Assembly: GCF_024586455.1 (NCBI RefSeq)
Contig: NC_065922.1
Coordinates: 27,090,089-27,154,088 of the forward strand
Origin: Bactrocera neohumeralis
Lineage: Eukaryota > Arthropoda > Insecta > Diptera > Tephritidae
Length of the DNA stretch: 64,000 bases
Reading direction: 5' to 3'
A program made the position numbers and the translations under genes. A model generated the notes under the pieces. That model saw only the letters and a program-made list of their open reading frames with translations. It made no database searches and was not told the DNA's origin. Shown one piece after another: positions 1 to 13,215 of this stretch (positions are counted from its first letter, which is position 1; each line of letters starts with the position of its first letter).

Positions 1-844
1 GTGAAAGCAGAACTAACGGCGCGGTTGTTATGGCCAATAGTATCGATATCATAGACCAGCAGTTGTACACTCTTATAGAAGGTTGTACCTTCTCTATTTA
101 GCTCTGCAGATCGTATTTTTTTCCTCAGAAATATATTTAAGACCTAATACGATTTGCTATCAAACATCTCGAAGAGGTCCTTCCCGATCCTGAGTTAGTT
201 CACACATTCGTGTTAGTTTTGCGGGGATACCAAATTCAGACATAGCGGAATAAAGGTATATGCTTCCTGTGCTGTCAAAAGCAGCTTTATGTTAGGAACC
301 TTAACCATTAGCTCTCTCCATGTTCGACAGCAGTCCTGTTTGTTCCTTTTTTTTCTCAACATTCCAATTTTATACCTTTACGGTCCCCAATGTTGCCTAT
401 AAGGAAGAACAGTATAGAGAAATGGTAACAGATCTACCATATATGCAATTAAGGTGATGAGATTCTTCAGTGCTGTGGCATTCGATGAGCTTTTAGGAAG
501 GGAAGAGAATTGATTAGTTAGTTATATGAATCGAATTTGGAATTATCTCGTAAATCTCAAACAAGCTTTGGTAATCATATTATAAAATAGAGCTCGTATC
601 TAATTTATTGATGAGTTTATCGCAATGATAACATAAAAGGTGATCGAGTTATCGATTGCCTTAGACCGACTTTCTGACTTTTAAGTAAGCCATAGGATTG
701 AAGATTTCGAAGGTACTCAGCATTGCTGAGATTCATAGAATACAACTAAGGGTTGGAATATAGTTAAATATTCTCAAACGCGAGATTCTTCTGGGAAAAA
801 TGTTAAAATTACTTAGGTAGAGGAGGTCTTTCTATATTGAAAAA
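1..844. other. AT-rich non-coding stretch
   Basis: No open frame, transposase motif or RNA gene is recognisable on either strand. It is plain AT-rich intergenic or intronic DNA. Confidence 0.5.
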
Positions 845-1165
845 GACACATTATGTTTGCCACGAAGTTTGTAACACCGCAAAGGAAACCGCAAACGGTA
901 ACAAGGATATAGTATGTGTATAAATGATCAATGTGACGAGCTGAGTCGTTTGGAACCTGTGCGTCTAACTGTCTGTAAATATAAGAGCTAGTCTCTCAGT
1001 TTTTGAGATGTCGATCAGAAATTCTGCATATGTCGTTTTCTCCCGGAAAAGCTTTTGTTTTGTAGGAATTGCCAATATCGGACCACTGTAGCATATGGCT
1101 GCGATTCAAACTGGACGATCAAAATCAAGTTCTTGTACGAAAAACTTCAAGTCCTTTTATGGAGA
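845..1165 (+). repeat. Dispersed repeat A, copy 1
   Basis: The stretch contains blocks such as TTTGCCACGAAGTTTGTAAC, TCAGTTTTTGAGAT and ATCGGACCACT. Diverged versions recur at 7545-7745 (reverse), 25110-25425 (reverse) and 39905-40330 (forward). It has no coding capacity. I recall this type as a common interspersed fly repeat but cannot name its parent transposon; boundaries are approximate. Confidence 0.6.
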
Positions 1166-4100
1166 ACTTTTTTAGTTAGGCAATTATAGCTTTGCTCCAA
1201 ACAATTTATTGTTTTTTTTTGTTTAATGATATTTATGATTAAGATCTATGAAAAATATGTAGTGTAAATCAGAATAATTTAACCAACAGTTAATTTAATT
1301 TAACAATTGTTAATCAAATCCAATCATCTGCATGGTCTTGATAATTTCTTCTTTCGAAATTGATTGTGAGACTATTTTTAGTTCCAAGAAAAGGAGTAAG
1401 TTTTTTATAACTACAATTACCTGATTTCTTTTTGGAATTCCTTATTCCTTCTGGGTACCCACCAGCATTCAATTACATATAACTATTGCTCACCAATCTA
1501 TTAGTGTGCGGTTCATAGAATGTATCGCAACTGTGGCCAATGTGTGGGCACTACACCGCCCAGCAACAAATTACTCAGCGATATTGCGAATTTTAATGCA
1601 TTCATCGAATTTCAAAGCGAGTTTATTACACATAGGAGTACATACATATGTTTATACATCTACTATTGTGTGTGAGCGTGAACAGTTACTGTACGCGCCG
1701 GTTTGTTTGTGGTGCTGCAGCCTCCAATTATTATAATTTTTATTGAACAATTGATGCTTGTTGCCGCAATTAGTAGACATCGGTTTATGCCCGCTCTTCG
1801 GCTGCCTGCATTTTCGCAACACTTCACAGTCAGGCATGGACACCAACACACACACATATGCGCATATTTCGAATTTTAGAATATCATGGCAGCCGATAAC
1901 TAGTTCAACTGAAAGCTATTTTGCATATTTTAGGTTTATTAGTCCAAATGAGCGTGGTTAACATTTATGAAATGCCATAAATGTACCACTTTTGCTGGCA
2001 GGAGCATGCTTACTTTAGAGGTTACAAGTGTATTTGTGTGTGTGTGTGTGTGTGTTACATACATTTTGGGATAATTGTTATTTTTTCTTCTTGATTGAAC
2101 TTTTTGTTGAGGTCTTTCTACAGTCTTAATCCTCAACTAGGCATACTATAAGGAATCTAGTTTGTTTCTATGTCCTTCCAATGAGCTGTAAATTTAGCTA
2201 TTGAAGGATATTCATAATTTGAGGATTATTTTAAAAAGCTGCCAGAAAATTTCAGAAATAATCAATCAATTAATAGACTTTCATGATGAACTGTGAAGTG
2301 CACTTCAGTTTGAATAAAAATACCTATTAATAAATGGCCCAAAAGTTTGCTCTCAATGCAAATACTCATTCCATACTACACACACATACATAAGCATATC
2401 AGGCTTAACGTCAATATTCCCCAAATTCACACGGATGTAAAATTGTACAGCACTTACTTTCCAAACTTAATAGTTAGTTAATTGACCATAAAGTTGTGTT
2501 TTAAACAATTTATTATAAATTTTCCACATACTAAACTCATTGAGGTAGAACGCTCCCAATGGCGAATGAACTTGCTGAATGAAAATTTCATTTAATAAAA
2601 AATTTATGCAAAGACCACAAAAGTCAGTTGGAAATTATGCCCTCGCACACAGCCACAGTTAAATGTGTATGTGTGTGAATGGGTGTTGTTGTAAAAGGTG
2701 ACGATGCGAGGCGCATATGAGCCGGAAGATTTAATTAGTCCTGTAGGTGTGCAGCTTTGGCTGCTTTTATGCATGTATGCCTCTATCGTCCATAATTATG
2801 ATTGTGTGTGTGTGTATTAGCTTAAGCGGAAATGCTCGGCAGACTCATATACACAAATGAATTGGGAGTAGGAAGCATGGCAAAGCCGTCTGTGGAGGAA
2901 GTAATGAAACCACGAAACGGATGTGAGGCTCGCATACATGCTGTACGTGAGGCCTTTATAGGCAGCAACTGCTTGGGTATGGCAATATGAGACGGCGTAG
3001 AATTTATGATGATGTTTTCAGTACCTTAGTTTATGACCCTTTCATAATATAAGTTATAAATGGACAGGACAGAATTCTTCAATGTCGAAGATGTAATCCA
3101 TTTTTCGCTGTTGAAAGTGAGGTTTCGAATATTGTGAACCAAGTCTCAATATTTTTTCTGTTAGTGTAGCACTTGTAATGTATTTGTAAAGCTCTTGGTG
3201 GTTGTACTGTGTTCTCTCGTCGAACTCATTTGACCGATAACCAGACTCAAAGTGGAAACCAAGGAATATGTGCTCTGGTGTCTCCGCTCTTTAGTCACAG
3301 AAGCGACACAGATCCGTGGGCACTAGCCTAAGCTGTTCAGATGACACCTTTACTCACAGTGACCAGTATAAAGTCCCACAGGCTGTCTTAATTTGAACTA
3401 TTTAGTATTCTCAGAAACAGCCTCGCTTGTCGAATCCCGGAAGCTTGTCGCCAGTGGTAATTCCTACTCTCCATCTTCTTTCCGTAGCTCTTTACGTAAA
3501 GTGCTGAGGCCCACAGTGAAGAACGATTCCGTTCCTATCGGACTGGTTGTTTCAGTTTCTCTCGCCAGAATCGGCTAACTCATACAAAGCAGGCAGCTGA
3601 AAATGTCAATGTCCTGATACAGTTACAAGCCAATCGTGTGTCAAGTCCGCTCCGGTAATTTTGTTGTCAAAAATGTTCTACTCACTGGAATGCCTATTAA
3701 GGACCGTTTGAAGAAAGCTTTCACCTAGTGGTGGCCAATAGGAGGGAAATTTTGTTCTACGCAGTCACTTTATAGTTTGGATCTGGCCTAAAGTGATTAC
3801 TATGTGCTTCTGTCTATGGCGAATGATTTTAGTAGTGAAAAATTCTCTTCAAGAATTTGTGAAAATCGGCTGTCCCCATTTTTTCTTATAGGGAAACAGC
3901 CTTGTCGAAATGTCTATGAGAGTGTCGTTATGCATTTACATTCAAGTCACAAGTTATCAAAGAAAATTATGCTTAACCCTTTAGTTGAAGCGTTTTAATT
4001 ATTTTAAATAAATCATTCAATTTAATGCAAAAATAATTAACTTATTTTTACTAGAGCTTATATACTAAGCACTGATTTTGTTTTATGGGAATCATATTGT

Positions 4101-4485
4101 AGATTCTTGATGATGCTATCTTGAATGGATGTGTACAGTTACTATATTTTGAACAATGCCATACCTTCCAGCCGATTTCGGTCCAGTTTTGAAAACTGAA
4201 TGAATGCATATTATTCAAAACCGGTATTATGACTCGAACCAGCTTTTACTCTAGATCTATATTGGTATGAGAGCTAAACTTGCTAAAAATACTTCAACTA
4301 AGTGTCGCCAGTATTGCAGTATTAGCAGGAACCTTTTTTTTTAATGACGATAGGCGTATTATCTAAATTCGAAATCAAGAACTGAAGTTTAGAAATTTCC
4401 GAAGGGACGCGAAAAATATAGAGTGATCCATTCCGAAGTTCCCTACCTTTTACAGAAAAAACACTGAAACTTCAAATTTAATGGG
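1166..4485. other. Intergenic or intronic DNA
   Basis: Only short frames without recognisable domains occur. There is a TG microsatellite near 2033-2054 and several shorter CA/TG runs. A host intron is possible but not shown. Confidence 0.45.
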
Positions 4486-4489
4486 AAAT

Positions 4490-4960
4490 GTTTATAATTT
4501 TTTGAAGGAACATGGCCGCGGCTACTTCTCAGATCATTAGATCGTCCACCCATTGAGTCCAACTTTCGATGACTCGTTCGAACATTTCGACTGGTAACTG
4601 GCAAATGACGCCCATGCTGTTTTGCTCCAAGCCAAGAATCGAAGGGGGATTGTCCGCATATACTTTAGATTTTACATATTCCCACAGAAAAAAGTCTAGC
4701 GTTGTGATATGATACCTTCTTCGTTGCTATTGATGGTTACGTTCTCACTGGAAGAAATATAGGTCGATGATCATCCAGTCGTTGCCTCGAAACCTTCTAA
4801 TCTTTTTGAAACTTTTCAAGAGCGTTGGTGTTGCAAATTGTACGCTCAATAGACCGAATATTTTGACCATAAGGTGAGCAAAGTGGCCGAAAAGTAATAA
4901 AGTAGAACATTTATTCAGGCGCAAGTCTTGAAATGACAAACACTACTGAACAAAAATAAC
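4490..4960 (-). mobile_element. Tc1/mariner-superfamily relic (DDE_3 type), copy A
   Basis: Read on the minus strand, a frame near 4745-4939 keeps pieces of a transposase: a start like that of the relic at 22.6-23.4 kb (RLNKCS... against RLTPEQ..., then GLLSVQFATPT against GPLSVLFATPS), followed directly by IDLYFFQ, which in the family lies just before the second catalytic region. Most of the coding sequence between is therefore deleted. The low-coordinate end resembles the C-terminal end of copy B (shared GGCCGCGGCTACTTCTCAGAT). It is a dead, internally deleted copy; terminal repeats could not be fixed. Confidence 0.55.
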
Positions 4961-6865
4961 AGGGCAGCTTGACACGACTCCCACGTGTCGAAAAAATGCT
5001 ACTGAGAAAAAAACCTCTACATGGATTATCCTTTATTTTGAACGAAGGTATGGGTTGAATTATAATATTAAAGTTACACTTTGACATTATCTATTAACAT
5101 ATTTACTGTGGACAATTCTCAACCGCAGAATTTTCTACAAGGTACCAGTTTCTAGCTAAAGCAGGTCAATCTTAATAAAAGGTTCAAATGTTTAAAATTG
5201 ATTTTCAACGCCAGCGGCCATTCGTAGAAGAGCACTTAATCATTTTAGTTTAATAAAAACACGATAACTTTCTGGGTTGTTTACAATAAAGCTTACAGTT
5301 AAACCTAACCTTGTAATAATAATTTTGAAAATCCCTAATAAATCATCCATATCTAAGGTGGCCAAAATAAATTACAGAAGGAAAGGTGGCACTAAAAGCA
5401 ACCAAACTAAATGCAAACACACACCATATCAGTTTACTTTTAGGTGCAAAGACAACTCAGTCTACTTTTAGGCGTAAAAACCACTCAACAAAGGATTAGC
5501 ATAAATAATTTTAGGCTGCGCGACGCTTACATTTCATTCTCTGCTTATATTTTGTGCGCTGGTTCAGTATCAGTTACTACTTAAAATGAAATTTTACTTT
5601 CTGTTTATTTTCTGCAAAGTTTTCACTAAAGAAAAATTAATAACTGTGCACAACTACACCCTACCAACTGCCACACTACCACGACACGAAATATACTCAT
5701 ACTCGCAACAATTACAATTATTGTTGCATATTTGAAGGCGCTCAGCCGTAGCTACCCTTCACTGCCTACAACCACCGACTTGGTGTTGCTTCATTTGGCT
5801 AAACTTTTCTACACTTTGCTAAGTAGCTAAGTTAATTGTGTCAAATTGCACCAAACTAACTGTTGGAACTTGCACAAAGCAACAATAAAAACATTGTGGA
5901 ATTGAAAATAACTGGCAACAATTATAAAAGTCTGCCTACAGCCAAACAGCGGTGCACTTAGCTTGGCGTGTATTTCGTCGTTTGCAGCCAAACGAAAGCG
6001 ATTCAATACAATGCCAACTTGCCGTTATTGTTTTTAGTGCCACATTTGCATTTGTGGTGCAACATTTGTAGTTGTTGTTTAAGTGAAATTTTGTTGTTTC
6101 TTATTCTCATTGTGGCCGAGGTGTCGGCGGCATTTTGTTTGTTATAAAAGTTGGCGCTGGCAATCAAGGTGATGAAACAAATTACTGTAATGCTGTTTAT
6201 GCACTCTAATTCCATTGTCACTTCAGTGGAAATTTGTAAAAATAGTTTTGATGGAACGAGTACGTGAAGGCAAGTGGTTGAACACTTAAATTAAATACTT
6301 TCATGACGCTTGGGTCTAGAATGATGGTCTTATAAGCCGAAGCTATTCGCTTTAGAGTGAGATCTTAATTGTCCTTTCAATAGCAGAGCTCTGGTGGCTC
6401 CAAGGTATTTATATCTATAACAAGGCCGAAAGCAAGAAAGATAAATTATCAAGTTCTTCCCGTCAAATTCTCAACTATGGGAGAGACTTTAGGCCGTATT
6501 CCCTTAATGACTCACGATACAGTTTTGATATGCTTGAGCCATGGTTTCCTTAGCAATCTTTGTCCTTAGTTTGGACACATCTACTTGCATGCGCAACAGT
6601 TCCAGAGCTCATTTCTTCTGTTTGTTATAGTTTGCTCAGATGTTTGATTGGTATAATTTAGATATCACAGTTTTTTAGATATGATTATACTAAAGGCCCG
6701 TCAGCATTCTCAACGTCTAGTTATCGGTTTGGAAGCTGCGTTTGGTAGTTGGAGAAATAAGTTATGCAATCTATCATATAACATTCCATTGTCCACGATA
6801 CATTCCATTTTATATTTAGTTTGAAAAATAAAATTTCAACAGAAATAATTAAATAATACTTATTG
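4961..6865. other. Intergenic DNA
   Basis: No coding or transposon signature was seen. 5470-6250 is slightly richer in CAACA/TTGTTG repeats, as is usual in fly intronic DNA. Confidence 0.45.
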
Positions 6866-6869
6866 GATT

Positions 6870-7300
6870 AGATAGACAACTTAGTCTTGCCATAAGTTCT
6901 GTTACCTTATGATACAAGAGTCACTTTCTGTCTTCACATAAGCCCTCAAACGATTCCGCAATTGATCAATAGCAGCACGAACAGTTTCTGTTGGTATTAG
7001 TGACGCTGCACGAAACAAAATTTCTATGGGCTACTCAACAGACAATGTTCTTCAACTCCGATCACAAACTGCAGTCCAAAGAATTCAAATCCGGACTTCC
7101 AGGGAGTCAACCATCAGAATATATGGCACCAGGAATATTGCAGAAGCTTCCTGGAAGATTCAACGTTCTTCAAAGAAGAGAGTATTGCTTAACAGCTTTA
7201 CCACGTCTTCTAAAATAACCTGTTGGTATACCTATTTTCACAGAACGCCTTTACAGGAGGCTCACCACCAAACCATTACATCAGCTGAATGGTAACAATG
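6870..7300 (-). mobile_element. Tc1-like transposase C-terminal relic
   Basis: The minus-strand translation across 6970-7220 contains PGSPDLNSLDCSL, then SELKNIVC and AHRNFVS. This matches the third catalytic region of Tc1-type DDE transposases (SPDLNPLD...) and the following C-terminal stretch. Upstream on the same strand are remnants compatible with the preceding part. At least three stop codons interrupt it, so no functional protein is made. The terminal repeats and the N-terminal DNA-binding domain were not found. Confidence 0.6.
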
Positions 7301-7544
7301 TTGAATCCTTAGAATAAGATGTTTGTGTCTTTAATTATTCTGCGTGGACGTTTTGACGTTTCTGTTTTTTAGATCCATGTTTAGTGGTAAAAAATTTGTT
7401 TCTCTAAAAGGGTAGCCCTCATGGCCGCTTACAGCGTGCTTCTGCGAATACCGCTTGTATCTGCTGAGCCTAATTTGTTTCGAAAGAATTGTCAGAAAAT
7501 GACCAGCTGACCGACAGTAGGTTTTCATTTCAAATAATAATACT
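7301..7544. other. No feature recognised
   Basis: AT-rich spacer between a Tc1-like relic and a dispersed repeat. Confidence 0.4.
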
Positions 7545-7745
7545 GATACCGTCGGTTCTGTCAAAAAAATCGTGGAAAGTACGTGAGCAAAATTTCAGAA
7601 GATATCTCAAAAACTGAGGACGGGTGGATGGGCAAACAGGCGGATATGATTAAATAGTTTATTTTCGTCATATCTTAGTATTTTATAGGGTCGCCGACAT
7701 TTCCTTCTGGTTGTTGTAGGACAATGACCATATCTGTTTCTGCGA
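7545..7745 (-). repeat. Dispersed repeat A, copy 2
   Basis: The reverse complement holds the same order of blocks as copy 1 (a CAGAAGGAAATGTCGGCGAC-like block, then TCAGTTTTTGAGATATC). Shorter and diverged. Confidence 0.5.
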
Positions 7746-8620
7746 AGTGGTCAGCGTTGTGTGATGACAGACTAAGTATGTACCCTAACCTGCCTTCAAG
7801 TTAATATCAAAAGTTTGTTGATGCTCGACTGTGAGTGGTTCCCTATCAAACAAAAAATGTATCTCCTGTCGCCTTAAATGCTATGCAACTTACTAGGTCT
7901 GGCCTAACATAGTGGAAGCAGAATCTATCAATCCGTTTGGTTTATATCTGAACTTAGAAAAACTTACTAAGTATGTTTAGATTAGATTAGAATCCAGTCT
8001 ACTCTAACTTGTCCCTTCTTTATGACAAATTCATCTTCCGGATATTATATTTTTCACAGTGGTTCAATCGGCGTCGATTTTCTTGACTGCTAAGAAAGCA
8101 CTGGGGATGCAAACTAACGGAGAATATAATATATTCGTTTACTCCAAATATATTTAGAAAAGGTGACTACAAAACCTCCGTATTCTAGTCTTTTAGATTA
8201 ATTAGACATATTTCTGTTTTCCGAGGTTCAAAGATATAGATTGCTTACTGTATACTGGACCGAGTTTATCAAAGATATAGATTATTTATAGTACCAAGTG
8301 TATTTTGAAATATTAAGTCGAGATATCATAGAAGAAAAGAAAAGAAAACTAGTGGATTAGGAAGATCTTTAAAGTTTGGTTATTTTAGCTAATTGCTCGG
8401 TCAAGTCTCCATGAAGGCTGATTTTAGAGTGATGTGGATATAACAAATAACCTTTCGGTTTGAACAAGCTTCAGAACTAATAGTTGAATATTTATTAAGA
8501 AACTCGCTTTCGGGGTTCTAGTTTAATGAAAGCTCATGTTTTATCTTTTTTATAGTTCTATTTGAAAACCGTTATATTAAACTCAACGGAAAAACTACGA
8601 CATTACTCAGGGCACCAGTG
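7746..8620. other. Intergenic DNA
   Basis: No ORF or element recognised. Confidence 0.4.
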
Positions 8621-8624
8621 ATAT

Positions 8625-9040
8625 TCACCCTTCTTCTTCTTTATTGGCGTAGACACCATTTACGCGGTTATAGCCGAGTTTACAACAGCACGTCTTTTTG
8701 CGTCGAACACTATCAGAGCTGGAGTGCTTTCATCCATCCGGGCGACTTGTCTTAGCCAGCGTAGCCGCTGTCTTTTAATTCGCCGAACTATTTCAATGTC
8801 GTCGTATATCTCGTACAGTCCAAAGTAGTACCTGTCGGCAAGAATTATACAGCGTTCAATTTCGAGGCTGACGTTGTTTTTGGTGTTAATGCTGGTTACA
8901 AGATAGACGAAATTATCACCGACTTCGAAGTTATGATTGTTAGCAGTGACATGGGAGCCAAGTTGCTATGGCGATGGCTGTTCATGTGATGACAGGACCC
9001 ACACCAGGGTTATGCGCTGGGTTTGGAACCCATCACGCAA
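8625..9040 (-). mobile_element. RTE-clade retrotransposon fragment with inverted 5' piece
   Basis: 8625-8960 on the minus strand matches the 3' part of the RTE element at 15.4-17.7 kb: the tail that reads TCTTCTTCTTTATTGGCGTA on the plus strand, the LRWL C-terminal region, and the segment LGSHVTVDSHNFEV (8880-8960). Several internal blocks are missing. Immediately next to it, 8975-9040 carries the RTE leader block CCAGGGTTATGCGCTGGGTT in plus orientation (also at 30966), so the 5' piece is inverted relative to the rest. Twin-priming or later rearrangement would explain this. It is a dead fragment. Confidence 0.7.
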
Positions 9041-10730
9041 AAAACACCCCCAATGATGGTCTATAGTGTCCAATGAATTACAGCTTGCAACGAAATGAAC
9101 AAAGTATTCTATTAACAGAACCCTAAACTGATTAACACCTGATCTCTTGCTCTTTTGACAGCTAAATGTTTCTTGCAGTGAACTTACATAAGTCGTTGAA
9201 AATTTCTTGAAAATAAACAAGTCATGTTAGTTGCCTTTAAAAGAGGGGCAAACAATTAACGCCAACTTCAGATGTCGCAGACTTACAGTCCTAGATGAAA
9301 CGAGAGTACTGAATGAGCAACACGGAATTGAAGTTATGTAACTTCTCGGGCATGAGTAAAAAACAATGAAGAATCACCTGCGCTTGAAAGAGAAGCTGAC
9401 GCCAAAGCCAAGATCACAATGTAAAATTTGACTATCACAGTACAGTTACGCTAGTAGTTATACGGAGCGCCACCTCTCTCGGAAAATGCACTAAATCAAA
9501 TCTTTACCTTGCAAACTACACATTTTGCCTCAACACGAACTCGCGTCGAACCGGTGCTCCATTATTTTGACATTACAGTTGGCCATGCAGTTCTGCACTT
9601 AAAAGTTGACTGTTGATGTAGATCCAGTGTAATTTGGCATTTGGCCTTCAAATGCGCTTAAAGTAAAGTGTCAACATCGTCAAGGTGAAACGCCAAAACC
9701 TCATGTGCGCGCTAAAACTCACGCACTCATATACCCACACACACATACATATATACATACACATATTTGCGAAGTAATGCGCGTAAGTAGTGCAGAATTG
9801 CCTGTAATCTTTGCCGAGGCAAAATGTCGACAAATTTCACTCAGCTGCTCCAAATGAGGCCTTCAACAAGGTGCCGGAGCGCGCAGCCCCTAGGGGGGTG
9901 GGAAACTATTAAACTCAACTGCAAGCATTTTCTCTCATTTATATAAGTGAGTTTGTATTACTATATAAATGTGTGTGGGTGAGTGTGTGCGTTGCAACAA
10001 TACAAGGAAGCATTACTGTAGTCGCAGACATTTGATGGCCGCAAGCAAAGTGTCGTACTCGCTTTTCAGTTACCTGTCGCTAAATGATGAATTAATGATG
10101 CTGCGAGTACATTACTGTGCAACCCTGCGCCGCCTGGAGTGGCTTGATGTGGCGCGCAGTTGCGCTTTGCTCACTTAGTGCCGTACTCCTTACGTCTTGG
10201 GCGCTGATTATTGTCAATGTTCGCTATTGCTGTTGCTCTTGTTATTGTTGCGGCTTCCAGCTATTGTCTGCGCTCCTTGGTAACGCATATACAGGTGTGT
10301 GGGTGTGTGTGTGTGTATTTCTGGATAAGTACTGCTTCTTGACGCTGGATTATCCTTTACTTGCTATTTCCTCTTTCACATCTGTCTCCTTACTCTCTCT
10401 CTCTCTGTTTGCTTGCTTCCAGGCCGTTGTTTCGTTTTAAGCGCACATTTCCACGCTTTTATTTAGTCAGCGTTTTTTTGCTTCGCTTTTTCACTTTTGT
10501 TTAATTATCTGTCCAAGACTATGCTTAAGTGCTGCGGCATTATTTATATCGATGTCGTGAGATAATTATCATGTCGTGTGCGAGATAAATGAGTGCGCGT
10601 TGATGGCGCTGGGTTGGCGGTTGGTGTTGGTGTAGTGAAGGATTTAATTGCCTCGGTAATTACCAGGGAATATGGGGGAAAATCGGGTTTAACAATTTTA
10701 TACTGATCTTAAAATATTTTATAAGGGGTT
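9041..10730. other. Intergenic DNA with simple repeats
   Basis: Short CA/TG and TATA-like runs occur (9730-9770, 9925-9990, 10290-10315). Small frames such as 10117-10440 are cysteine/serine/leucine-rich without domains and look fortuitous. Confidence 0.4.
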
Positions 10731-10734
10731 ATCC

Positions 10735-11420
10735 ATTTCGAGATTCGAATTTAATGAGGAATGTTTATTATCATTCAAAATTCTTGGCATTTATTTTTTG
10801 AAGACTATCTCTTTCAAATGTCGGCCGCGGCTACTTCTCAGATGATCCATCCGTTGGGTTAGACTTTATAAATCCCCACAGGAAAGAAAACTAACGGTGT
10901 TATATCACACGATCTCGGTGGCCTATCGACCTAAATCCATTGAATGATGTGATATGTGGGAAGTGCCGCTGTCTTATTGAAACCAAATGTCGCCGAGATC
11001 ACGAGCTTCAAATTCAGGCATCAAATAATCGGTTATCATGGCACGTTAACGGTCGTCATTGACGATTACGTTTTCATCGGCATTGTTTTGAAGAATTATG
11101 GATCGATGACTCCACTAGTCAACAAGCCACACCAAACCGTTTTTTTCTGTATGAAATGGCAGCTCTTGTATTTCTTCAGGTTACTCTTCGTCGCGAATGT
11201 GGCAATTTTGCTAGTTTACATAGCCATTGAACCAGAAATGGGCCTCATCATTGAACAAAATTTGGCTCGAAAACTTTTGATCTTCTTGGAACTTTCGAAG
11301 AGCAAAGCGATGTAGCTTGGGAAGGTTGAGCGGCTTCAATTCTTGTAAAAACTGGAAGCTTGACACGACTCACGCGTGATCTGTCAAAAAAAAGGCTATT
11401 GATAAAAGTAATTCTACTTA
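10735..11420 (-). mobile_element. Tc1/mariner-superfamily relic (DDE_3 type), copy B
   Basis: On the minus strand the region gives, with frameshifts, IDPYFFK, then EFEARDLGDIWFQ around 10980-11010 (the second catalytic block), then RPPRSCDIT-like sequence near 10900-10925 (third catalytic region), then a C-terminal HLRSSRGRHLKEIVF near 10800-10850. This order is that of DDE_3 transposases. The open plus-strand frame 10956-11315 is its antisense shadow. Multiple frameshifts and a deletion between the second and third catalytic blocks make it inactive. Confidence 0.7.
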
Positions 11421-12384
11421 GAGCACCCGTTATATTGTTTGGCTATATAGAGGAATGCATCAGTTAAGTCTTCATATGAAATATTATTATGCATATGCTT
11501 AAGCTATTCAGACATACATATGTACATATGACTAAGGCATATACGCACTTAGTTATTACGAACAATTAGTCTTAAAACGTCACTCATTCAAAATTTCGGT
11601 TGCATGGCGATTATGATAATAATAATTTTATGCAAACACACATAGTGGCTTTGCCTTGACAAGTACTTAGTTTGACATTTTACTCCCTAAATGCACTTTT
11701 ACCATTTTCTGAAGATGAGAGTTTAAGGTTAGGTGCCCTCTGATGTACTCTACAATATTACTAATTTGCCTTTTGTCTAAAAGTCGATGATTTTTGGTGT
11801 CCACCATCAACACTATCTCAAAGTAATAGTGTTTTGAGATCTTCAAAACAACAATTCCTCTTAGCTTCATCCGATTGGGCATACTCGCCTGCCTTTTCGT
11901 TTACTTCTATTTCTATATGACTGGGTACCCAGATGATATTAACTGAGCTACCTGCTTATATTCTAGTTAGTTCTAGTCGTTGTTTTTTTTTAGTAACCAA
12001 AAAAAACATTTTGTTTTGATAAAAGTATTACAGTTTAACTCAGATTTTACGTCTTCGTTGGCTCAGGAGTAATTTTTCAGATCAATCAGATATAATGCCT
12101 TAAATTATTCTGTATTAACCGAAATGAAGCTTTGATATACATATATCTGTAGTTACTTTCTTAGGATTTGTGGCCTCTTGAATGTTGTAAACGGGGTTTT
12201 CAATCCCTGATTGGAGAAATATACATTGAAGAAGATGAGTTTTCTTACGTAAAATCGTTCTATCGATTATTTTTCCAATATATGCTTTTTCTAAATAAAT
12301 CCGATCGGGTTCTAAGCATTAAAAAGATACTTCACCCTTTTTCAAGTCAAAACTGACAGTATTATTAGCCTTCGAAGGTGGAAA
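11421..12384. other. Intergenic DNA
   Basis: No recognisable feature; only small AT-rich frames. Confidence 0.4.
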
Positions 12385-13215
12385 TCAGTAAAGAAAAAGT
12401 ACGCCATATTGTCTAGCTTTTCTTCCATAAAGACGAAAACGCAAGCTATGATAATATGAATAGGGTTTTTGGTCTTGATACTCTAACAGGAAATTATGCG
12501 CAATTTTGATGTCAAAATATCGAAAAAGTAACATATCTTCGAGTCTGATAGTCAAATAAAAATAAAGTAAATAAAAAACGTTTGAAACCATTTAAATAAG
12601 GATCCATGCAAAATAATCTCGAGCCAAAGACACCACACATGTTAAGGGGTTCCATCGGTTTTCCTGGGGTAAAAAACAGCCTTTTTCCAACAAGTTTTTT
12701 CTCATATAAAAAATTATTTATTAGAGTTTTTAATTGTTTTTGGGAAAAAAATATTTTAAACTCGGCCATTGCAACGCCATTGACCCCTCGGAAAAAAGAT
12801 ACGAAATGAATCAGTTAAAATTTCATGAAATTTTTTTCAATAGTTGTAATTCTTCCTTAAAAATTTGGACTTGTATCTTAAAGACTTGTGTAAATTTTCA
12901 TGAAGCTCGGTTGAGTAGTTCTCGAGAAATCTTGCCAACCGATTTAAAAAACACAGTTTCGAGAAAAACGCGTATAAAGACGGCGCACTTAGTCTAGTTA
13001 GCCTCGAACGCACAAGTTCTCAAGACCGTATCTCCGAAGCTGTTACTCGGATCAACTTGAATTTAGGACAATATTCTAGAGGTGTTGTAGAATTTAACAA
13101 CACAATAAAAATAATCGATTTTTTGAAAGCCGTAAACCCACGTAATCCCTTAACACAAAACCTCTTGGAGCAAAATTTCGCCTCCGAATCACTGGTGATA
13201 AAACGTAAAAAACAC
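12385..13215. repeat. Probable dispersed non-coding repeat B
   Basis: The stretch has a composition and wording (TCGAGAAATCTTGCCAACCG, TTTCGAGAAAAACGCGTATA, CGTATCTCCGAAGCTGTTAC) that I associate with an interspersed repeat common in insect genomes. It has no coding frame on either strand and no second copy in this window. The assignment is from memory of such sequences, not a search; the parent element is unknown to me. Confidence 0.35.

Noticed and set aside
10117..10440. 107-codon cysteine-rich hydrophobic frame resembling a secreted or membrane protein
   Set aside because: Composition comes from TGT/TGC and TG microsatellite-like DNA; no recognisable signal peptide followed by a domain, no acceptor or polyadenylation context.
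10956..11315. 119-codon plus-strand frame
   Set aside because: Antisense of the DDE_3 transposase relic B; the minus strand carries the recognisable motifs.
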